Both the position numbers and the translations under genes were made by a program. DNA of 64,000 nucleotides from Arthrobacter sp. M2012083. Lineage in GTDB: Bacteria; Actinomycetota; Actinomycetes; Actinomycetales; Micrococcaceae. Location: contig NZ_AKKK01000022.1 in assembly GCF_000281065.1 (NCBI RefSeq), forward strand, positions 1-64,000, given 5' to 3'. Shown here piece after piece: positions 23,585 to 33,210 of the stretch (within the stretch, counting starts at the first letter, position 1; each line of letters begins with the position of its first letter). The notes beneath the pieces are model-generated. The model was not told the origin of the DNA and ran no database searches. It saw only the letters and a list, made by a program, of their open reading frames with translations.

Positions 23585-25335
23585 GCAGTTCCACACTTAC
23601 AGACCCGAAGGCCCCGCCACCGCCGTCGAGGTTTGGAAACATCAAGCGGGCATGGCTGCCGGAGAAGGTCATCCACTACGGTGTCTGGATCCTCGCAGTC
23701 CTGCTGATCCTCGGTCCGATCGTACCGATCGTCTGGTCATCACTCTGGTCCACTCCGCTCTATGAGGGCGGCGGCAGCGGCACCCTCGACAACTTCCGTA
23801 AACTGGCGACCGATCCACTCTGGTGGTCAGCCGTCGCCAACAGCCTGCAGTTCGCCGTCTTCGCCACCATCGGGTCAGTTCTGGTTGGAACCACAGTGGC
23901 CTTGTTGGTAGCCCGCACCGACCTCCCGCTGCGGAGGCTCTACTCAGCACTGATCGTCCTGCCCTTGGTCCTGCCTGGACTAGTGCTCATCGTCGGGTGG
24001 CAGTCAATGTGGTCGAAGAACGGATATGCCACACATTTACTGGAACAGTACACTCCGTTCACTGTGCCCTTTGACCTCTACAGTGTTGCGGGAATGGTGG
24101 TCATGGGTACGGTCCTGGGCTCGCCTGTGGTCTATCTTTTTGCCCGGGGGACGCTGTCCTCAGGCGATTCGACACTTGAGGAAGCCGCCCGTTGCGCCGG
24201 CGCCGGTCCCTTCCGTGCCTTGCTCACGGTGACTCTGCCGCTACTGCGCCCGGCATTACTCAATTCCGGGCTGCTGGTCTTCGCATTGGCGCTGGAAACA
24301 CTGGGCATTCCCCTCATCCTTGGTACGTCAAAGAACATCGACATGATGTCCACCTACCTGTACAGGCAGTGGACCGGAAGCGCCGACGGCGGTGGAGGAG
24401 TTCTGCCTGCAGGTGCCGTCATGTTGTTGCTCGCCGTCACTATGCTGCTGCTGCTGCGCAACCGCCTGGCAGGTGATCTCGCCCGCTTCACCACAACCGG
24501 CGGCAAGTCATCCAGGCCGGCAAACGTCGTCAAATTAGGCCCTTTCGGCTGGCTGCTGTCCGCCGGCGTCGGAGTTGTTCTGGGCTGCGCAACCCTGGTT
24601 CCGCTCAGCGGGGTGGTTCTCGCCTCGCTCACCGCTGTTCTGACCCCGGCGATCAACCCGTTCAGCCTGCTGACACTTGACCACTTCTCGGCGATTTTGA
24701 CCAACCCGCTCTACACCGGAGCTATCGGCAACAGCCTGCTGATTGCCACCGTTGGCGCCGCTATCGCGACCGCCTGCATCGCCGTCATCGCTTTGGTTGC
24801 CCACCGTTCCAGCTTTCGGTTGCGGGGATCCTTGGAGCACATCGTGCTCTATCCCAGGGCAGTCCCGGGCCTGATCACCGGCATGGCCTTCTTCTGGACC
24901 TTTGCAATCCTGGACCAGTCCGGAACTTTCAGAGCCACACTTTGGGCCGTGGGAATCGCCTTCGGGGTACGCGCACTCGCCATGGGTTACGCCGCGTTCT
25001 ACCCGTCACTTGCCGCCCTGGGCGCGGACCTGGACCGCGCCGCGCGCTCGGCCGGGGCAGATTGGTGGACTGCGATGCGCACCATCATTCTCAGCCTGCT
25101 GAAGCCGGCCATGGGCATTTCATACGTCCTGCTGTTTGTAGCAATGCTCAATGAAGCCGACGCCGCAGTTTTCCTGGTTACCCCTGAAACCCAGGTTCTG
25201 GGACTGGCCATGCTTCAGATCGCAGCAAATGGCCTCGGCGGCACCGTGGCCGCCCTCGGAGTCATCCAACTCGTCATCACCGCAGCTGTCCTGGGCGCAG
25301 GACGCATTCTGTTTGGAGTTCGCCCCAATGTCTGA
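23581..25335 (+). CDS. ABC transporter permease, fused double domain
   Basis: A 584-residue membrane protein with two binding-protein-dependent permease units in one chain, as in FbpB/ThiP. Each has about six helices and an EAA loop: EEAARCAGAGPFRALLTVTL in the first half and DRAARSAGADWWTAMRTIIL in the second. A Pro-rich N-terminus (KAPPPPS) faces the cytoplasm. It forms the channel for the lipoprotein at 22478-23584 and the ATPase that follows, with 4-bp and 8-bp overlaps on either side. Confidence 0.93.
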   Translation: MSSSTLTDPKAPPPPSRFGNIKRAWLPEKVIHYGVWILAVLLILGPIVPIVWSSLWSTPLYEGGGSGTLDNFRKLATDPLWWSAVANSLQFAVFATIGSVLVGTTVALLVARTDLPLRRLYSALIVLPLVLPGLVLIVGWQSMWSKNGYATHLLEQYTPFTVPFDLYSVAGMVVMGTVLGSPVVYLFARGTLSSGDSTLEEAARCAGAGPFRALLTVTLPLLRPALLNSGLLVFALALETLGIPLILGTSKNIDMMSTYLYRQWTGSADGGGGVLPAGAVMLLLAVTMLLLLRNRLAGDLARFTTTGGKSSRPANVVKLGPFGWLLSAGVGVVLGCATLVPLSGVVLASLTAVLTPAINPFSLLTLDHFSAILTNPLYTGAIGNSLLIATVGAAIATACIAVIALVAHRSSFRLRGSLEHIVLYPRAVPGLITGMAFFWTFAILDQSGTFRATLWAVGIAFGVRALAMGYAAFYPSLAALGADLDRAARSAGADWWTAMRTIILSLLKPAMGISYVLLFVAMLNEADAAVFLVTPETQVLGLAMLQIAANGLGGTVAALGVIQLVITAAVLGAGRILFGVRPNV

Positions 25336-26431
25336 TCTGGTCATCACCAACCTCACCAAGAAGTTTGGCCGTCTGACGGTCCTGGACAACGTGTCAGTGA
25401 CTGCTTCCGACGGGCAGATACTGACGTTGCTGGGGCCAAGCGGCTGCGGCAAATCCACAACGCTCTGGTCCATCGCGGGACTGCTCAAGCCGGACGGCGG
25501 CAGCATTGTCGTGGGCGACCAGACCTTGTTCAACCATGATTCCTCCGCCTTCCTGCCGCCGGAACGCCGCGACTGCGGCGTGGTTTTCCAGTCCTATGCC
25601 GTGTGGCCGCACATGAAAGTCCGCGACAACGTGGGCTACCCTCTGCGGCTTCGACGCTACAAGCCCGAGGCACTACGCAAACGCGTCGACGAAGTGCTCG
25701 AGCTGGTTGACCTCTCTGATCAGGCAGACCGCTATCCGCATCAGCTCTCCGGCGGTCAGCAACAACGAGTGGCGCTGGCGCGCGCCCTGGCTTTCCCTCC
25801 GCGCTTGCTGCTCCTGGACGAGCCGTTCTCGAATCTTGATGCCAAGCTGCGGGAACGTACCCGCGATTGGTTGCTTCAGTTGCAACGCAAGATCGGCGTC
25901 ACCACGGTTTTTGTGACCCACGATCAAGACGAAGCCCTGGCGATGAGCGACAGAATCGCGGTCATGTCTACCGGAACCGTCCGCCAGATTGGTACGCCGG
26001 AGCAGATCTACAACGATCCTGCCGATCTCTTTGTTGCTGATTTTGTTGGCACCAGCAACCTGCTGGAGGGAACAGTGATTGGCCGCTCAAACGGGATCCT
26101 GACGATCAAGATCGACGGGTTGGATCAAGCGATCCACGTACCATCCTCTATTGATTCCGACGGCGTCGTGGTTGCCGTTCGTCCGGAAGCGCTGGCGTTG
26201 TTGCCTGACGATGCGTCGACTGACGGCTACGAAATGACTGTCAATGGACCCGTGCTTGACAGGTCCTATCACGGCCATCATTTCAGGTACAGGGTGGGCG
26301 TCGGCGAGCAGGCCCTCGTGGTCGAAACCCGTGAGCGCACGGATTCCTCCCATGTGCGCGTGGGCATTCCACGGGACGGGTACAAGTTGTTCCGGCCCCG
26401 CACTGCCACTGCGCCCAAGGCCGCACAGTGA
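25328..26431 (+). CDS. ABC transporter ATP-binding protein
   Basis: A 367-residue ATPase: Walker A GPSGCGKSTT, Q-loop VFQSYAVWPHM, signature LSGGQQQRVALARAL, Walker B LLLLDEPFSNLD, H-loop VTHDQDEAL, then a TOBE-like C-terminal regulatory domain (about 240-367). It is FbpC/PotA-like. The ATG at 25328 overlaps the permease by 8 bp; the longer frame from 25151 is a shadow. Its stop overlaps the GTG of the next gene, tying the importer to the downstream enzymes. Confidence 0.93.
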   Translation: MSDLVITNLTKKFGRLTVLDNVSVTASDGQILTLLGPSGCGKSTTLWSIAGLLKPDGGSIVVGDQTLFNHDSSAFLPPERRDCGVVFQSYAVWPHMKVRDNVGYPLRLRRYKPEALRKRVDEVLELVDLSDQADRYPHQLSGGQQQRVALARALAFPPRLLLLDEPFSNLDAKLRERTRDWLLQLQRKIGVTTVFVTHDQDEALAMSDRIAVMSTGTVRQIGTPEQIYNDPADLFVADFVGTSNLLEGTVIGRSNGILTIKIDGLDQAIHVPSSIDSDGVVVAVRPEALALLPDDASTDGYEMTVNGPVLDRSYHGHHFRYRVGVGEQALVVETRERTDSSHVRVGIPRDGYKLFRPRTATAPKAAQ

Positions 26432-27522
26432 TTCCCGTCGGATCAAGCCACCCCATCAGAATCGACCTCTTCAGCGACACTATTACCCGGCCAACAAAAG
26501 CCATGCGCCAGGCCATGGCAGACGCCGAAGTTGGGGACGAACAAAAAGGTGAAGACCCCTCCACCAACGAACTGGTTGCCCTGACACGAGAGCTCCTGGG
26601 CAAAGAGGAGGCTGTCTTCCTGCCATCAGGGACGATGTGCAACCAGATCGCCTATGCTCTGCACTGCCGCCCTGGAGACGCGATTCTTGTTGATGAGACC
26701 GCGCATTCGCTGTGCCATGAGGAAACCGGGGCGCCCGCCCTGGCCGGTGCCTTCTACAGGCCGATCAAAGCAGACCGTGGCGTGTTCTCGGTTGCCCAGC
26801 TTCAAGCGGCGCTCCGCCCTGAGGGCAGGTCCTTCGCCCGAAACGCGGTGCTCTCCATAGAGCAGCCATCCAACCTCGGAGGCGGCACGTGCTGGTCGCT
26901 GGAGGGCATCACGTCAGTGACGAATGTGGCACGGGCCCACCAGATCAAAACCCACATGGACGGCGCCCGCCTGCTTAATGCGGTGGTGGCCACCGGCGTA
27001 TCTGCCCACGATTTTTGTGCCCCGTTTGACTCAGTCTGGTTGGACCTCAGCAAAGGACTGGGCGCCCCAATCGGGGCAGTGCTGGCCGGCGACGCTGATT
27101 TCATCAATGAGGCCTGGCGGCTCAAGCAACGGTGGGGTGGCTCCATGCGTCAATCAGGCATTGTGGCGGCAGCAGGAACGTTTGCCCTCCGAAACAACGT
27201 GGACAGGCTCGCAGATGACCATGGGAATGCCCGCCTGCTGGCTGAACTGCTTGCTGTCAACCCTCATATTTCGATCGATCCGCTGTCAGTCCAAACAAAT
27301 ATTGTCCTCTTTGACTTGGTCGACTTCCCTGTCATTGCGGCTGTGCTGGTGGATCGCCTGCTGCAGAAGAGCGGGATCCGGATGGGCGCTTTTGGCCCGT
27401 CCACGATTCGTGCCGTCACCCATCTGGACGTAGACACGGAAGACGTACGCCTCGCCGCTGACGCGCTCAGGGAATTGCTGGACGAAACCTACTCGATGCA
27501 CGCACGCACAAGGAGCAACTAA
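26428..27522 (+). CDS. threonine aldolase-like PLP enzyme
   Basis: A 364-residue fold-type I PLP enzyme of the low-specificity L-threonine aldolase/beta-eliminating lyase family. Marks are the N-terminal IDLFSDTITRPT, VGDEQKGEDPST, HSLCHEETGAPA, the Asp-containing THMDGARLLNAVV and the PLP lysine in LDLSKGLGAPIGAV. Relatives cleave beta-hydroxy amino acids to glycine and an aldehyde. The GTG at 26428 overlaps the ATPase stop (GTGA). Its place in an ABC operon suggests the imported compound is, or becomes, a beta-hydroxy amino acid; this is inference. Confidence 0.88.
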   Translation: MIPVGSSHPIRIDLFSDTITRPTKAMRQAMADAEVGDEQKGEDPSTNELVALTRELLGKEEAVFLPSGTMCNQIAYALHCRPGDAILVDETAHSLCHEETGAPALAGAFYRPIKADRGVFSVAQLQAALRPEGRSFARNAVLSIEQPSNLGGGTCWSLEGITSVTNVARAHQIKTHMDGARLLNAVVATGVSAHDFCAPFDSVWLDLSKGLGAPIGAVLAGDADFINEAWRLKQRWGGSMRQSGIVAAAGTFALRNNVDRLADDHGNARLLAELLAVNPHISIDPLSVQTNIVLFDLVDFPVIAAVLVDRLLQKSGIRMGAFGPSTIRAVTHLDVDTEDVRLAADALRELLDETYSMHARTRSN

Positions 27523-27523
27523 C

Positions 27524-28804
27524 ATGACCATCACCTTCGATGTGACAGACCGTCCTGTACCGTACAGCGTCAGCCGCGCAGCCCGGACAGGCGACGACGT
27601 CACCGTGCTGCTCAATGCACGTGTTGTTGATCCCGAGTCGGGCACGTCCGGTTCCCTGAGCGATGTGTGGCTACAGGCAGGGCAGATCTCCCGCATCGTT
27701 CCTGCCGGCACTGAACCGGGCATGGGCAGCGTCCTGGACCTCAAGGGCAGGTTCGTGGCTCCCGGACTGATGGATGCCCATGTTCATCTGGCCTTCGATG
27801 GTGGTGATGACCCGAAGGGAACCTATCAGGGCAGCAGCGATGACGAGATCGTTGCGCAGGTTGTGGCGAATGCGCGGATTGCGCTTCGTGCCGGAATAAC
27901 CACAGTGCGGGACTGCGGGACACCCAGGCACCTGCTTGCTCCCATGAGGGCAGCCCTGGGCATGGTGTCCGATGTCGCCGCAGTGGTTCATTGCGGTGCG
28001 CCGGTTTGCCGCGTGGGCGGGCACGGTCACGACATGGGCGGAGAGGTACGCACCCGTCACGACGTTGAGGCCATCATCGCCGAACAGCACGCGGCCGGCG
28101 CAACCTGGATCAAGCTCATGGCCAGCGGCGGCGGATTTACTCCCGGAACCAGTCCAAGCGTCTTTGAATTCGATCCCATCCTGCTCCGTGAGGCGGTGGT
28201 CATCGCCCGCGCCTACGGCATGAGGACTGCAGCCCATGCCCACGCCAGTTCCTCGATGGTCGCGTGCATCGAGGCCGGCGTGCACTCCTTGGAGCACGCC
28301 TCCATGCTGGGGCCCGATGAGCAGTGCGCTCCCGATCGCGAGCTATTGCGCAGAGCGGCCGATGCCGGGATCCACGTTGTGCCCACCGTCATTTCAGCGG
28401 ACATCGTTTCCCGGCAATTGCGGGAGGGCCAGCCAGTACTGTCCAACCTCCAGGACAGCAATGTGATAGCCCGGTTGGAATCGCGGTTTACCAACGTGAC
28501 CGAATTCCTCCATTCCGGCGTATCAATCGTGGCAGGAACGGATGCGGGCCCTGCCCACGTCACCTTTGATCTCCTTGCCCGCGAGCTGGAACGCTATGTC
28601 GACGCCGGACTGGCAGCGCAGCATGCACTGAAATCTGCCACCTGTGAAGCCGCCGACATGCTCGGGCTGGAGACGCAGGTGGGCCGCATCCGGCCCGGCC
28701 TGTGGGCCGACCTCATCGTCACTGCGGCGGACCCCACGCAGGACATCAGCACCCTCGCAACACCTCTTGGAGTCCTCAAGCACGGACGACTAATAGCCCA
28801 ATAA
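27524..28804 (+). CDS. metal-dependent amidohydrolase
   Basis: A 426-residue amidohydrolase of the imidazolonepropionase/prolidase-like group. Metal ligands are visible: H86-x-H88 (DAHVHL), the Lys of WIKLMASGG, His in AAHAHA, His in HSLEHAS, and Asp in AGTDAG. It should hydrolyse an amide or lactam C-N bond. It starts 1 bp after the preceding gene. The last bases and stop lie in a 17-bp tandem duplication (28797-28830). Confidence 0.88.
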   Translation: MTITFDVTDRPVPYSVSRAARTGDDVTVLLNARVVDPESGTSGSLSDVWLQAGQISRIVPAGTEPGMGSVLDLKGRFVAPGLMDAHVHLAFDGGDDPKGTYQGSSDDEIVAQVVANARIALRAGITTVRDCGTPRHLLAPMRAALGMVSDVAAVVHCGAPVCRVGGHGHDMGGEVRTRHDVEAIIAEQHAAGATWIKLMASGGGFTPGTSPSVFEFDPILLREAVVIARAYGMRTAAHAHASSSMVACIEAGVHSLEHASMLGPDEQCAPDRELLRRAADAGIHVVPTVISADIVSRQLREGQPVLSNLQDSNVIARLESRFTNVTEFLHSGVSIVAGTDAGPAHVTFDLLARELERYVDAGLAAQHALKSATCEAADMLGLETQVGRIRPGLWADLIVTAADPTQDISTLATPLGVLKHGRLIAQ

Positions 28805-28830
28805 CTACTCGCGCCCAATAACTACTCGCG
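28797..28830. repeat. 17-bp tandem duplication at a gene end
   Basis: Two exact head-to-tail copies of CCCAATAACTACTCGCG. The first copy contains the amidohydrolase TAA. This is probably a replication-slippage duplication. Confidence 0.8.
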
Positions 28831-28909
28831 CACAGTACCCACCCACGCCCCGATTTCCGCTGTATCCGGGCCTCCCCCCATGACCACCAACACACCCTTA
28901 AGGCATCCA

Positions 28910-31261
28910 ATGAACCTGACCCCAGTCAGCGATGACCTGGCGGCGAAGACCGCCCCGACCGTCGACGACCCCCAGCTGGAAGCACTTGCTGCGATCGAAC
29001 GCCGTGTCCTGTGGCTTGCGACATCCATCATCCACCACGCCAACAAAGTGCGGCCCAACACATCCGGCATCAAGGTGGGCGGGCACCAGGCTTCGAGTGC
29101 CTCCATTGCCACGATCATGACCTCGCTGTGGTTCGGGCAGCTTCGCGCCGAGGACCGTGTCTCGGTGAAGCCTCACGCCTCACCCATACTCCACAGCATC
29201 AACTACCTGCTGGGCAGCTTGGATGAAAAGTACCTCACAACCCTGCGTGAGTTCGGCGGGCTGCAGAGCTATCCCAGCCGTTCCAAGGATCCGGATCCCG
29301 TTGACTACTCCACAGGCTCAGTCGGGATCGGGGCCACCGCGCCGATCTGGGGCGCCATCTCGAGGCGTTACATCGAGACCGTGAGCGGCACACCGAACCG
29401 TGGGCGCCAGTACTCGCTCGTCGGCGACGCCGAACTGGACGAGGGCGCCGTCTGGGAAGCCGTGCTGGACTCGAACGTTGCGGATCTTGGCGAGATCGTC
29501 TGGATCGTAGACCTGAACAGGCAGTCCCTTGACCGGGTGGTGCCCAACATTGCCGCGGGCAAGATTGAGCGCCTCTTCCAGGCCGCTGGTTGGCAGGTCA
29601 TTACCGTGCGTTTCGGCCATCTTTTGGAAAGTCTCATGGCGATGCCAGGAGGCGATGCACTCCGGAAACGCATTGTTGACATGTCCAATCCCGAATACCA
29701 GCGGCTCCTGCGCTGCTCCGCCGAGGAGTTGCGCCGCAGGCTCCCGGGTGAGGGCGCCGGGGGTGCGGCCATCGCGGAACTTATTGCCGGCGTTGAGGAC
29801 CAGATCCTGACCCGGGCCATCAGGAACCTGGGCGGGCACGACCTTGCCGCGTTGCGCGAAGCCTACGCGCAGATCGATGACACCCGCCCTACCGTCATCA
29901 TCGCCTACACCGTCAAAGGCAACGGACTGCCCACCGAAGGGCACCCGCAGAACCATTCCTCGCTGCTGACTATCGATCAGTACCGCCAACTCGCCCACAA
30001 AATGGGCGAGAACCCCGACGCACCTTGGACGCGGTTCGAGCCTGCAAGCGCCGAAGGGCAACTGGTGGGAATTACGGCCGAAACCCTTCAGCGCTCCGCG
30101 CGGCCTGCTGTCGCCCCGCCCCCAGTACCGGCAGATTTCGGCAGGACGCCCTCGGGCACGGCAACCACACAAGCGGCTCTGGGCCGTACGCTGCTGGACC
30201 TCACTCGTGCGGCGCCCGAGGTGGCCCGCCGATTGGTCACCGTCAGCCCGGACGTGAGCTCCAGCACCAACCTCGCCGGCTGGCTGAACAAGGTGGGCGT
30301 ATGGTCAGTTGAGGAGCGCCGGAACTGGTTCAGCGACGACACCGAGACGGTCATGCACTGGCGCGAAAAGCCCACTGGGCAGCACATCGAACTCGGCATA
30401 GCCGAGGTCAACCTTGTCAGCCTTCTGGGCGAGCTTGGCGCAACTTGGAGCCGCTGGGGACAGCCGTTGTTCCCGATAGGCGTGCTCTATGACCCGTTCG
30501 TCGAGCGAGCCTTGGAACCATGGTCCTATAGCATCTACGCCGGCGGGCAGTCGATCCTGGTGGGGACGCCGTCGGGCGTGACGCTGGCACCCGAAGGCGG
30601 TGCCCATCAGTCCATCAAGACGCCGTCCATCGGCCTGGAACAGCCCGGCTGCACCAGCTACGAACCTGCCTTCGCCATCGACGTCGAGTGGACGCTGCTC
30701 GCCTCCATGTCCCAACTCGGACGACCGGACGGCAAATCCGCCTACGTGCGACTCTCTACAAAATCGGTCCACCAACAACTGGCCGCGGTCCCCGAGGATC
30801 CCGCCGCCCGTGAGCGTCGCCGTCGCCAAGTGGTGGCCGGCGGCTACATGCTGCGCGCGGCCTCGACACCGAACGCCACGATCGTCGCCATGGGCGCATT
30901 GGTCCCCGAAGCACTGGCGGCCTCCGAGCGCCTCGCCGCACAAGGCGCTCCCGTGGACGTCGTCTGCGTTACCAGCCCTGGCCTTCTCTACGAAGCGCTG
31001 CAGGGGCGCAATGGACAGAACCAGGACGCACCGTCCTGGATCCTGGATCAAATTCTGCCCTCCGAGCGCGCCGTCCCCATGGTTACCGTGTTGGACGGCC
31101 ACCCCCACACACTGGCGTTCCTCGCCAACGTGCACCAAGTCAGAAGCCGAAACCTCGGCGTCGACACCTTCGGCCAGGCGGGCGGTATCGACGACGTCTA
31201 TCGCTACCACGGGGTGGACACCGACAGCATCGTCCGCGCTGTCCTGGACTTGATTCGGTGA
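28910..31261 (+). CDS. orphan pyruvate dehydrogenase E1 (AceE)-like / transketolase-like protein
   Basis: A 783-residue homodimer-type E1 relative, about 100 residues shorter than E. coli AceE. The ThDP/Mg motif is GDAELDE near residue 172 with the Asn in VDLNRQSLD. The AceE-like stretches FQAAGWQVITVRFG and LGIAEVNLVSLLGELG are present, and the C-terminal transketolase domain ends about residue 780. No E2, E3 or lipoyl protein gene is nearby, so a non-oxidative or carboligating 2-keto acid reaction is possible. The ATG at 28910 has AAGG upstream; 28880 is an alternative. Confidence 0.8.
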   Translation: MNLTPVSDDLAAKTAPTVDDPQLEALAAIERRVLWLATSIIHHANKVRPNTSGIKVGGHQASSASIATIMTSLWFGQLRAEDRVSVKPHASPILHSINYLLGSLDEKYLTTLREFGGLQSYPSRSKDPDPVDYSTGSVGIGATAPIWGAISRRYIETVSGTPNRGRQYSLVGDAELDEGAVWEAVLDSNVADLGEIVWIVDLNRQSLDRVVPNIAAGKIERLFQAAGWQVITVRFGHLLESLMAMPGGDALRKRIVDMSNPEYQRLLRCSAEELRRRLPGEGAGGAAIAELIAGVEDQILTRAIRNLGGHDLAALREAYAQIDDTRPTVIIAYTVKGNGLPTEGHPQNHSSLLTIDQYRQLAHKMGENPDAPWTRFEPASAEGQLVGITAETLQRSARPAVAPPPVPADFGRTPSGTATTQAALGRTLLDLTRAAPEVARRLVTVSPDVSSSTNLAGWLNKVGVWSVEERRNWFSDDTETVMHWREKPTGQHIELGIAEVNLVSLLGELGATWSRWGQPLFPIGVLYDPFVERALEPWSYSIYAGGQSILVGTPSGVTLAPEGGAHQSIKTPSIGLEQPGCTSYEPAFAIDVEWTLLASMSQLGRPDGKSAYVRLSTKSVHQQLAAVPEDPAARERRRRQVVAGGYMLRAASTPNATIVAMGALVPEALAASERLAAQGAPVDVVCVTSPGLLYEALQGRNGQNQDAPSWILDQILPSERAVPMVTVLDGHPHTLAFLANVHQVRSRNLGVDTFGQAGGIDDVYRYHGVDTDSIVRAVLDLIR

Positions 31262-31272
31262 CAGGAACGGCG

Positions 31273-32979
31273 ATGGAGACTGTGAGTGATGCTGATCTTG
31301 TCTTGAGGGTTCGGTCGGGGGATCAGGGGGCTTTTGCGAGTCTTTTTGACCGGCATCGGGATATGGCGCGGTATGTGGCTGCGGGGCAGGTGGATAACAG
31401 GGCCGATATTGAGGACATTGTGTCGGAGGCGTTTGTTTCGATTCATCAGGCTCTGATGCGTGGCAAGGGTCCTGATACTTTTTTCAGGGCGTATTTGCTG
31501 ACGGCGGTGCGGCGGATCGCGCAGGCTCATAATCGGATGGCGGCCCGTAGCTTGCCGGTTTCGGATAGTTTTGTGCTGGACCGGGTGGAGGATCCTGCGG
31601 ACCCGGCGGTGGTCGGGTTTGAGTCCAGCACGGTGGCTGCTGCGTTCAAGTCCTTGCCTGAGCGTTGGCAGGAAGTGCTGTGGTATGTGGATATTGAGGG
31701 AATGAAACCCGCCGCGGCATCGGAAGTTTTGGGTATCACTCCGAACGGGGTTTCGTCGTTGGCGATCCGGGCCCGTGAAGGGCTGCGGCAAGCGTATTTG
31801 CAGGGCCATATCAAAGGCTCCACCGGCAAGGAATGCGAAGGGTATGCGGACCAGTTGGGGGCCTACTCGCGCAATGGTTTGAGCCGGCGGGCGCACCAGA
31901 AAGTCCAGGTCCATCTGGAGTCCTGCTCAAAATGCACTGCCCTGCTCCTGGACCTCCATGACGTGCAGTCGGCCATGAGGGCCATCATCTTCCCCCTGGT
32001 CGCGGGAGTGGCACTGACCTCGGCCGCCCCTGGAATCGCGGGCATCACCGGAATCGCGGGTACTGCCGGGGTGGGGGCCGGTGCCGGCGGCGAGGTTGCT
32101 CCCCGGTCCGTGGCTGCGATGGTGAAAGTCGGGGCGGCGGGTTTGACCGGGGCTGCCATTATTGTGGGCGCCACCATAGCTTTGGCAGGAACCGGAACCA
32201 ACAACCCCGGCACACCGCGGGCCGGTGAGGTGCCGGTATCGACTTCCAACCACGGGAACCAGAACACGAAGTCCCCGCTGAACGGCATCAACCCGGCCCC
32301 GGCCGCACCAACGACTCAACCCTCAAGGACCTCCGGCCACGTCGCTGAAGAACTCACCAAGGGTCCCGAAGAACGCACCGCGGGTCCCGAACTCCCCGCC
32401 CTGAACGGCGTCCAACGCAGCCCCGCGGGTTTCCCCGCGCCGCCGCCCCGCCCGGTGGCTTTGCCTGCCCCGACCACGGCCGCTCAGCCGAAGCCCCTGG
32501 ACATCCTGCCGCCACTACCCCGGGCGGGAACCACCCCGGACCCCACCCCAACACCAACCCCCACCCCGAGCCCGACACCAACCCCGACGCCGGACCCCAC
32601 CCCGGACCCGACCCGGCCCGCAGCACCGGAGGTGACGGCCACCCTCACCACAGAGGCCGGCTCGAACGCAGCCGATCTCCAGGCCACCATCACCTTCACC
32701 ATTGCCGGCCAAACAGCCACCGAAACCGCTGACGTGATCTTCTCCGTATCCGAAGCGGCAAGCCTCATCCCGGGAACACTCATCCAACCCCCAGGATGGT
32801 CCTGCACAGCACAGAACGACGCCACAAAAGAAGTCCGCTGCACGAGCACAACGGTCGACCCCGGAAACCTGCAATTCACGCTGGGTATCTCCCGAAAAGA
32901 CCCAGCCTCCCCAACCACCCTCAACTACCAATTCACAGGAACGGGACTGCCCACAACCACCTTCTCCAACACCTTCTGA
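31273..32979 (+). CDS. ECF sigma factor fused to zinc-finger anti-sigma-like and C-terminal Pro/Thr-linked domain
   Basis: About 568 residues. Residues 8-80 are sigma region 2 (ADIEDIVSEAFVSIHQAL, then FRAYLLTAVRRIA) and 120-175 region 4 (FKSLPERWQEVLWYVDIEGM, SEVLGITPNGVSSLAIRARE). Residues 188-225 carry an anti-sigma zinc-finger pattern, H214-x3-C218-x2-C221 (HLESCSKC). Hydrophobic segments follow at about 237-262 and 285-306, then a Pro/Thr-rich linker and a beta-rich C-terminal domain. ECF groups with a built-in anti-sigma extension are known in actinobacteria. The number of membrane passes is unclear. The ATG at 31273 follows AGGAAC; a GTG at 31258 overlapping the E1 stop is possible. 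Confidence 0.85.
   Translation: METVSDADLVLRVRSGDQGAFASLFDRHRDMARYVAAGQVDNRADIEDIVSEAFVSIHQALMRGKGPDTFFRAYLLTAVRRIAQAHNRMAARSLPVSDSFVLDRVEDPADPAVVGFESSTVAAAFKSLPERWQEVLWYVDIEGMKPAAASEVLGITPNGVSSLAIRAREGLRQAYLQGHIKGSTGKECEGYADQLGAYSRNGLSRRAHQKVQVHLESCSKCTALLLDLHDVQSAMRAIIFPLVAGVALTSAAPGIAGITGIAGTAGVGAGAGGEVAPRSVAAMVKVGAAGLTGAAIIVGATIALAGTGTNNPGTPRAGEVPVSTSNHGNQNTKSPLNGINPAPAAPTTQPSRTSGHVAEELTKGPEERTAGPELPALNGVQRSPAGFPAPPPRPVALPAPTTAAQPKPLDILPPLPRAGTTPDPTPTPTPTPSPTPTPTPDPTPDPTRPAAPEVTATLTTEAGSNAADLQATITFTIAGQTATETADVIFSVSEAASLIPGTLIQPPGWSCTAQNDATKEVRCTSTTVDPGNLQFTLGISRKDPASPTTLNYQFTGTGLPTTTFSNTF
32530..32612 (+). repeat. Pro-Thr coding repeat
   Basis: A low-complexity C-rich tract (ACCCC / ACCCCGGAC units) encodes alternating Pro-Thr/Pro-Asp residues in the fused sigma factor. 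It is the kind of extended linker found in cell-wall-spanning regions. Confidence 0.85.
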
Positions 32980-33210
32980 GCCCGCAGCAAGGCTTCGCGG
33001 GACCGCGGGACTGCGGCCACCGAGCGCGGCATAGCCCGCACCGAGGTGATCGGGTGCCCCCAGCTTGGTTGACACTGCAACAGACAGGCCCCTTGCTTCA
33101 TACTCGTGGTGCATATGGACTTAATAACTAAAAGACCTTTATGATCACGGCAACAGCGAAATTCGTTAACATGCGAAGCCTGCTGGAGCAGTAAGGAAAT
33201 TGTCTACTTT

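Noticed and set aside
32530..32612. Short-unit repeat resembling a CRISPR or minisatellite
   Set aside because: It is an in-frame Pro-Thr coding tract without spacer structure.
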